Shown: positions 6,181 to 10,850 of the stretch, piece after piece
How the letters are laid out: every line of letters begins with the position of its first letter
Position numbering within the stretch: position 1 is the stretch's first letter
Assembly: GCA_900769525.1 (NCBI GenBank)
Contig: CAAGGY010000095.1
Location: forward strand, 1 to 10,850
From: an uncultured Alistipes sp.
GTDB taxonomy: Bacteria; Bacteroidota; Bacteroidia; Bacteroidales; Rikenellaceae
DNA length: 10,850 nucleotides
Direction of reading: 5' to 3'
Program-made: the position numbers and the translations under genes
Notes under the pieces: generated by a model
The model's input: only the letters and a program-made list of their open reading frames with translations
Databases searched by the model: none
What the model was told of the DNA's origin: nothing

Positions 6181-6212
6181 GAAAGTTACTAATTTTATTT
6201 TTTATAACCAAA
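6181..6212 (-). promoter_or_regulatory. Candidate internal promoter for hpt-queE-ftsB
   Basis: On the minus strand TTTG (complement of 6209-6212) and TAACTTTC (complement of 6181-6188) are 20 bp apart, a one-mismatch fit to the Bacteroidetes TTTG/TAnnTTTG consensus. It begins immediately after the hydF stop and would start transcripts about 10-15 nt before the hpt ATG at 6163. It would allow the housekeeping genes to be expressed without the hydrogenase genes. Confidence 0.45.
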
Positions 6213-7397
6213 CTACTCAACACGCACTCGGTCGATAATACCACCAAGAGCGGCGAGTATCACGCCATAGTTTGTGATTGCAACGCCTTGCTTTCGTGCT
6301 CGCTCAATGCGACTTAGCACATGGCGACGGTTAAACATACAAGCGCCACAGTGAATCACAAGGTCGTACTTGGTAAGATCTTCAGGATACTCAGCACCAC
6401 CAACGATATCAATACTGAGCCCCTCGCCAAACTTTTTGCGAAGAATGCGAGGTAGCTTCACACGACCGATATCCTCATTTTGAGGGGTGTGCGTACAAGC
6501 CTCAGCGATAAGAATACGAGAACTCTCTGTGATATTTCTCAAGGCCCTGACACCCTCCATAAAGAGTTTTATATCGCCCTTATATCGAGCAAAAAGTATT
6601 GAGAACGAGGTAAGTGTTGAGCCCTCAGGCTTGAGCGAATATACGTCGTTAAATGCCTGCGAATCGGTGATGATAAGTTCTGGAGCGCTACCCAACGATG
6701 CCAGAGCCTCTGCCATACGGTCGGGCGTGCAGCAGATGGGTATACACCCTCTATCCAGAAGCTCACGGATGGTCTGCACCTGAGGCTGAATAAGACGCCC
6801 CTTAGGTGCAGCCTTATCTTGTGGCATAACCAGAAGCACCCTATCGCCAGCCTTGCAGAAGCCCTCGGTGATGTAACGCTCCTCCTGCGACTGGCAAGCG
6901 ACAATTGCCGAACGAAGAGCCTCTATACCCTCGCCAGTCAAAGCGCTCACAGCGAGCACATCGAGCTTCGAACGCTCACGAATCTTATCTACGACATTAC
7001 TCTTTGAGGCAAGGTTATCGACCTGGTTGAGCACCACGATTGTAGCAATCTCACGCACACGACACTCCTCGATAATACGATACTCTGCATCGCCACCCTC
7101 GTCAGTAAAGAGCACAACAGCGATATCGGTCTTATCCAAGACCTTAGCCGTGCGTGCCATACGCTCGCCACCAAGCTCGGTAAAGTCGTCCAGACCAGGG
7201 GTGTCGATAATAACAGCGGCACCGAGACCATTAATCTCGATAGCCTTCTGCACAGGGTCAGTCGTAGTGCCCGCTGTTGGCGAGACGATAGCTGCATCGT
7301 AGCCCACAAGGCGATTCATAAGCGTCGACTTACCAGCATTTGTACGTCCAAATAGCGATACGTGTACACGCTCCGATGTAGGTGTTGTAAGAGCCAT
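6213..7397 (-). CDS. hydF: [FeFe] hydrogenase H-cluster maturation GTPase HydF
   Basis: A 394-aa GTPase and FeS scaffold on which the 2Fe subcluster of the H-cluster is assembled before transfer to the apo-hydrogenase. The N-terminal G domain shows a P-loop GRTNAGKST (17-25), switch-region TTTD (44-47), DTPGLDD (65-71), NQVD (124-127) and SALTGEG (151-157). The C-terminal cluster site fits the HydF signature CxH...HCxxC: Cys301 and His303 in EACTHTP, then His349, Cys350 and Cys353 in IHCGAC. Length matches the family. It starts 12 nt after the hydG stop. No terminator separates it from hpt downstream. Confidence 0.96.
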   Translation of the reverse strand: MALTTPTSERVHVSLFGRTNAGKSTLMNRLVGYDAAIVSPTAGTTTDPVQKAIEINGLGAAVIIDTPGLDDFTELGGERMARTAKVLDKTDIAVVLFTDEGGDAEYRIIEECRVREIATIVVLNQVDNLASKSNVVDKIRERSKLDVLAVSALTGEGIEALRSAIVACQSQEERYITEGFCKAGDRVLLVMPQDKAAPKGRLIQPQVQTIRELLDRGCIPICCTPDRMAEALASLGSAPELIITDSQAFNDVYSLKPEGSTLTSFSILFARYKGDIKLFMEGVRALRNITESSRILIAEACTHTPQNEDIGRVKLPRILRKKFGEGLSIDIVGGAEYPEDLTKYDLVIHCGACMFNRRHVLSRIERARKQGVAITNYGVILAALGGIIDRVRVE

Positions 7398-7409
7398 AGT
7401 CGCCGAGTA

Positions 7410-8834
7410 TTAGAATCTAAAGTCACGCTTACCCTCGACAATAGCCTTGAGGTTACGCTCCGTGATATTGCGAATCTTCTCAGAAGGAATCACCTGCTTG
7501 AGACGATCAATCATCTTGAGACCCTCGACCTTAACACGTGGTGAGGCATAGTCCTCGAGATACTCAGCAAGGGTCATCAAGGCATTAGGGCCACAGCAGT
7601 CGCCAATCAAACCACGCTTAGCCAGCGACATAAATCTATCACCCGTACGACCCTCACGATAGCAGGCCGTGCAGAAGCTTGGGATATAGCCCAAGTCGAG
7701 CAACCAGCCAACAATCTCATCGAGCGTACGGTTATCCGAGATATCAAACTGTGCCGACTCCTCAGCATTCTCGATACCATCCGCATAACCACCAACGCTT
7801 GTCTTTGAGCCACCACTAAGCTGCGATACACCTACGTCGAGCACCAACTCACGTGAGCGCTGCGACTCACGAGTAGAGACAATCATACCTGTGTATGGCA
7901 CAGCAAGGCGCAACACCGCAACGATACGGCGGAATACCTCGTCGGTAACGGCATTAGGAAAGTCACGAGGGTCGATATCGTCAGCTGGACGAATACGTGG
8001 CACACTAATAGTATGAGGACCCACGCCAAAGCGAGCCTCGAGGTGCTCGGCGTGCATCAAAATTCCGACAACATCGTAGCGGTAGTTTGACAAGCCAAAC
8101 AGAGCACCTACGCCCACGTCGTCGATACCTCCAAGCATAGCACGATCCATAGCCTCGGTGTGGTATGCCCAATCGCTCTTAGGACCTGTTGGGTGGAGCT
8201 TCTCGTAGGCCTCACGGTCGTAGGTCTCCTCGAAGAGGATATATGTGCCAATGCCCGCATCCTTCAATCGAGTATAGTTCTCGACAGTTGTAGCTGCGAT
8301 ATTAACATTTACACGGCGGATAGCACCATTCTTATGGTGAATAGAGTAGATTGTGTCGATCGACTCCAAGACATACTCGATAGGATTCTTGGTAGGATGC
8401 TCACCCGTCTCCAACGCCAGACGCTTATGGCCCATATCCTGCAGGGCGATAACCTCACGACGTATCTCCTCCTGCGTGAGCTTACGGCGAGGGATGGTGC
8501 GATTCTTAGCGTGATAAGGGCAGTAGACACAGCCATTGATACAGTAGTTCGACAGGTACAGAGGCGCAAACATCACAATACGATTGCCATAGATACGCTC
8601 CTTGATAGAGCGGGCAATCGAGAAGATGCGCTCCTCAACCTCCTTGTCCTCGACCTCGATAAGTACGGCTGCCTCACGGTGCGTAAGACCCTTACCCAAC
8701 TCGGCCTTGGCCAAAATCTCATTTACTAACGCCATGTCGGCCTTGTGGTCGACGGCATACTGCAGGGTTTCGCGAATCTCGCCGTCGTGGATAAACTCGG
8801 CGGCGTGCTCCGACTTTACATCATATTTAATCAT
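7410..8834 (-). CDS. hydG: [FeFe] hydrogenase maturase HydG (radical SAM tyrosine lyase)
   Basis: HydG cleaves tyrosine to p-cresol and dehydroglycine and turns the latter into the CO and CN- ligands of an Fe(CO)2CN synthon for the H-cluster. The 474-aa protein has the radical-SAM motif CINGCVYC (Cys98, Cys102, Cys105) after an N-terminal helical part. A TIM-barrel core includes LALETGEHP (139-147). The HydG-specific C-terminal auxiliary-cluster motif is also present: Cys388 and Cys391 in FCTACYREGRTGDRFM, then Cys413 in GDCCGPNA. This C-terminal extension separates it from the related tyrosine lyase ThiH. It starts 11 nt after the hydE stop. All residues expected for activity appear present. 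Confidence 0.96.
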   Translation of the reverse strand: MIKYDVKSEHAAEFIHDGEIRETLQYAVDHKADMALVNEILAKAELGKGLTHREAAVLIEVEDKEVEERIFSIARSIKERIYGNRIVMFAPLYLSNYCINGCVYCPYHAKNRTIPRRKLTQEEIRREVIALQDMGHKRLALETGEHPTKNPIEYVLESIDTIYSIHHKNGAIRRVNVNIAATTVENYTRLKDAGIGTYILFEETYDREAYEKLHPTGPKSDWAYHTEAMDRAMLGGIDDVGVGALFGLSNYRYDVVGILMHAEHLEARFGVGPHTISVPRIRPADDIDPRDFPNAVTDEVFRRIVAVLRLAVPYTGMIVSTRESQRSRELVLDVGVSQLSGGSKTSVGGYADGIENAEESAQFDISDNRTLDEIVGWLLDLGYIPSFCTACYREGRTGDRFMSLAKRGLIGDCCGPNALMTLAEYLEDYASPRVKVEGLKMIDRLKQVIPSEKIRNITERNLKAIVEGKRDFRF

Positions 8835-8845
8835 AGCTTCAATAG

Positions 8846-9892
8846 TTACTTAAGGTTATAATCACCACGGGCATAATCTATGTGATAACCAATGGTGTGT
8901 AGCTCTTCGTCGAGTGCCTTGAGTCCTTCGGCAGCCTCCTTGCCCCACGAGGCCTTATTCTCGTAGATGGCATACTTGGCCCTAATATCTGAGGGCGAGA
9001 GGTTGGGCATAACAACATTTGCACCCGAGAGTATTCCTTCCAATCGCCCACGGGGCGAGAGTGTTGCAAGTGCTGTGGTTGATGGTATTAGCGCACTTGG
9101 CAACATAAGTCGTGCGATGGCCACAGCAGCAAGCGTAAGACGCAAATCACCAGCAGGCTCACCGCCCAAAGGTGTCGAGGAGTGCGGCATAAATGGGCCT
9201 ATGCCCACCATCTGGCAATCCATCTTAGCAACGAGCTGCAGATCCTCGACAACATGGTCGATAGTCTGGCCCTTGACACCAATCATCATTCCCATACCCA
9301 CCTGATAGCCACAACGCTTCAATGCCTCGACGCACTCGAGCCTATGCTTTAGACCTCGCGAACTTGGATGAAGCGAGTCGTAGAGCTCAGCATCGGCAGC
9401 CTCGTGGCGTAACAAATAGCGGTTGGCACCCGCCTCGTAGAGCTTGCGGTACGACTCCTCGCTACGCTCACCGAGCGATAGGGTTATGGCAACATCTGGG
9501 TAGGTATTGCGTATCGTTGACACTACATCAACAAGCCAGCTGTCGGTATGAGTACCATCCTCGCCACCCTGAAGCACAAAGGTGCGGAAGCCAAGGTTGT
9601 AGCCCTCGGCACAGCAGGCCAAAATCTCATCTTTCGTTAGGCGGTAGCGCTCTGCCGAGCGGTTGCTACGCCTAAGGCCACAATAGAGGCAGTCGCAACG
9701 ACAGTAGCTCGACACCTCGATTAGGCCACGTATATATATGCCAAGTCCGAACTGCTCACGGGCAGTTCGGACGGCATAGTCACGGAGAAGTTGAAGCAAA
9801 GCGTCTTCAGCGACACACCCTGCAAGGAGTTTCTTAAGGCTCTGGTTGTCGAGCCTATGGTTTGATGCTAATTGCTCAACTAATTCTCTCAT
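8846..9892 (-). CDS. hydE: [FeFe] hydrogenase maturase HydE (radical SAM)
   Basis: HydE is the radical SAM enzyme that processes the HydG-derived Fe(CO)2(CN)-cysteine complex on the way to the 2Fe subcluster. I chose the ATG at 9892 (348 aa), 6 nt past the hydrogenase stop, rather than the in-frame TTG at 9898 that abuts it; a purine-rich AGAAGAGA stretch lies just upstream. The SAM-cluster motif is CRCDCLYC (Cys64, Cys68, Cys71), followed by GLRR, as in the HydE/PylB/BioB group. FVLQGGEDG, MGMMIGVKGQT and GIGPFMPHSSTPL are further family signatures. Cysteines for the second, non-essential C-terminal cluster seen in some HydE proteins are not evident. Tight spacing on both sides indicates co-transcription with the hydrogenase and hydG. 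Confidence 0.95.
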   Translation of the reverse strand: MRELVEQLASNHRLDNQSLKKLLAGCVAEDALLQLLRDYAVRTAREQFGLGIYIRGLIEVSSYCRCDCLYCGLRRSNRSAERYRLTKDEILACCAEGYNLGFRTFVLQGGEDGTHTDSWLVDVVSTIRNTYPDVAITLSLGERSEESYRKLYEAGANRYLLRHEAADAELYDSLHPSSRGLKHRLECVEALKRCGYQVGMGMMIGVKGQTIDHVVEDLQLVAKMDCQMVGIGPFMPHSSTPLGGEPAGDLRLTLAAVAIARLMLPSALIPSTTALATLSPRGRLEGILSGANVVMPNLSPSDIRAKYAIYENKASWGKEAAEGLKALDEELHTIGYHIDYARGDYNLK

Positions 9893-9898
9893 TTTCAA

Positions 9899-10849
9899 TT
9901 ATCTCTTCTTCAGCTCGGCGTCGAATGTCTTCTTGCCATCGCCATACGCTGTATGAACGCTTGGACCAGAGATACATCCGCCGTCGCAGACCATCACCTC
10001 GATGAACTGCGCAGGAGCCTTACCTGTCTTACCATAAGCCTTCAACAAGGCAACATTCTTCTTGTTGAGACCTGCAATCTGCAATGTTGTGAAGTCGATC
10101 TTACCGTTAACCAACTCCTTAACAGCTGCAGTAACACCACCATTCTCAGCGAAGCCGTGAGCTGAGCGACGTGATGAGCACTCTACTGGGTGAACGTTAG
10201 CCTCACCAAGCTCAATATTCATACCGCCGAGGATTGCGTGTACCTCCTCGTATGTGAGTACGAAGTCAACCTTACCCTGGAGATCCTCACGACGAGCCTC
10301 CTTACGCTTAGCGATACATGGACCTACGAAGACGATCTTAGCGTTAGGATACTTCTCACGAGCGATGTCCGCAGTGTAGACCATTGGAGAGTATGTTGAT
10401 GAGATATACTTCTGCAACTCTGGAGCGTGCTTGCGCGCCATCTCCATGTATGAAGGACAGCAAGATGTGGTCATGAATGGCTGACCCTCCTCCATCTTCT
10501 CAGCAAACTCGTGTGTCTCCTTCTCGGTAGTTACCTCAGCACCACGAGCAACCTCGATAACATCGGTGAAGCCGATAGCCTTAATAGCACCGTAAACCTG
10601 CTCAGTAGGCACGTTGTACTGCGAGAGGATTGATGGAGCAACCATAGCAACAACCTGCTCGCCACGACGGATAGCCTCGAGGATGTCGAATACCTGTGAA
10701 ATCTCGAAGATAGCACCGAAAGGACAAGCGTTCATACACTTACCGCAGTAGATACACTTGCTCTCGTCGATGTGCTCAACGCCATACTCATCCTTAGAGA
10801 TAGCGCCTACAGGACAAGCCTCCTCGCAAGGTACTGGGATGTAAACGAT
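9899..10849 (-). CDS. [FeFe] hydrogenase catalytic subunit, group B-like; N-terminus outside window
   Basis: The frame is open to the window edge, so the 5' end is missing; 316 residues are visible and the C-terminus is complete. The enzyme interconverts protons and H2 at an H-cluster. Numbering from the first visible residue, ferredoxin-type cysteines appear in PCEEACPVGAI (Cys8, Cys12) and CIYCGKCMNACP (Cys32, 35, 38, 42), feeding electrons to the active site. The H-domain motifs are P1 TSCCPSY (Cys130-Cys131), P2 VGPCIAKRKEA (Cys178) and P3 VMVCDGGCISGP (Cys288, Cys292). P2 has GPC in place of the usual MPC, and P3 lacks the GGGQP tail of group A enzymes. Both features suit the group B (monomeric, ferredoxin-linked) class. 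No signal peptide can be judged. Partner subunits or redox partners, if any, lie beyond the window. The three maturases follow directly. The physiological direction of H2 turnover is unknown. Confidence 0.93.
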   Translation of the reverse strand: MVYIPVPCEEACPVGAISKDEYGVEHIDESKCIYCGKCMNACPFGAIFEISQVFDILEAIRRGEQVVAMVAPSILSQYNVPTEQVYGAIKAIGFTDVIEVARGAEVTTEKETHEFAEKMEEGQPFMTTSCCPSYMEMARKHAPELQKYISSTYSPMVYTADIAREKYPNAKIVFVGPCIAKRKEARREDLQGKVDFVLTYEEVHAILGGMNIELGEANVHPVECSSRRSAHGFAENGGVTAAVKELVNGKIDFTTLQIAGLNKKNVALLKAYGKTGKAPAQFIEVMVCDGGCISGPSVHTAYGDGKKTFDAELKKR

Positions 10850-10850
10850 A

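Noticed and set aside
6164..6247. 28-codon N-terminal extension of hpt, overlapping the end of hydF
   Set aside because: The family normally starts near MAEKVERIKL; the extra residues are unconserved in character and lie over a promoter-like site and the hydF end.
8160..8729. A 189-codon + strand open frame
   Set aside because: It is fully antisense to hydG, which has all its cluster motifs; the long antisense frame is a side effect of codon bias.
1..10850. Insertion sequences, CRISPR arrays, toxin-antitoxin or defence genes
   Set aside because: No transposase or integrase motifs, no regularly spaced repeats, and no small gene pairs of that type were seen on either strand.

Overview
The window looks like chromosome from an anaerobic gut-type member of the Bacteroidales. 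An Alistipes/Rikenellaceae-like source is my best guess, but that is inference. Three things point there: near-perfect Bacteroidetes promoters (TTTG, 19 bp, TAnnTTTG) before the sulfatase-family gene and before the tRNA; gene starts without strong Shine-Dalgarno sequences; and protein types typical of the phylum (a five-TM LTA-synthase-like sulfatase, a two-PDZ Do-like protease, a group-B-like [FeFe] hydrogenase). There are no insertion sequences, integrases, CRISPR arrays or other mobile elements.

Left part (1-2605, + strand): the 3' end of an unrecognised, AT-richer gene that is probably a lipocalin-like beta protein and ends at a strong hairpin. A short intergenic region follows, with TCACGCARTA/T repeats and a second intrinsic terminator. 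The T-tract of that terminator merges into the promoter of a membrane sulfatase-family phosphoglycerol/phosphoethanolamine-transferase-like gene, which has its own terminator.

Middle (2606-4670, - strand): a possible folded element, a terminator, a tRNA-Glu with anticodon CTC and its promoter, an A/T-rich stretch with a 24-bp perfect palindrome, then a monocistronic-looking Do/HtrA periplasmic protease with a 15-bp terminator stem.

Right part (4671-10850, - strand): one tightly packed gene run, read from high to low coordinates. It holds a [FeFe] hydrogenase catalytic subunit (5' end outside the window), hydE, hydG, hydF, hpt, queE and an FtsB/DivIC-like cell-division gene, ending at a hairpin at 4628-4668. 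Gaps are 6, 11, 12, 49, -11 and 15 nt. HydG makes an Fe(CO)2CN synthon from tyrosine, HydE processes it, HydF (GTPase and FeS scaffold) assembles and hands over the 2Fe subcluster, and the hydrogenase receives it. So one transcript encodes an enzyme together with its complete, dedicated cofactor factory. The housekeeping genes after hydF (purine salvage, queuosine synthesis, division) probably share the transcript but also have a candidate promoter of their own just after the hydF stop.

The most interesting points are the divergent H-cluster motifs of the hydrogenase (GPC in place of MPC, and a shortened P3 motif), its linkage to all three maturases, and several unexplained intergenic structures. 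I found no wholly new system.
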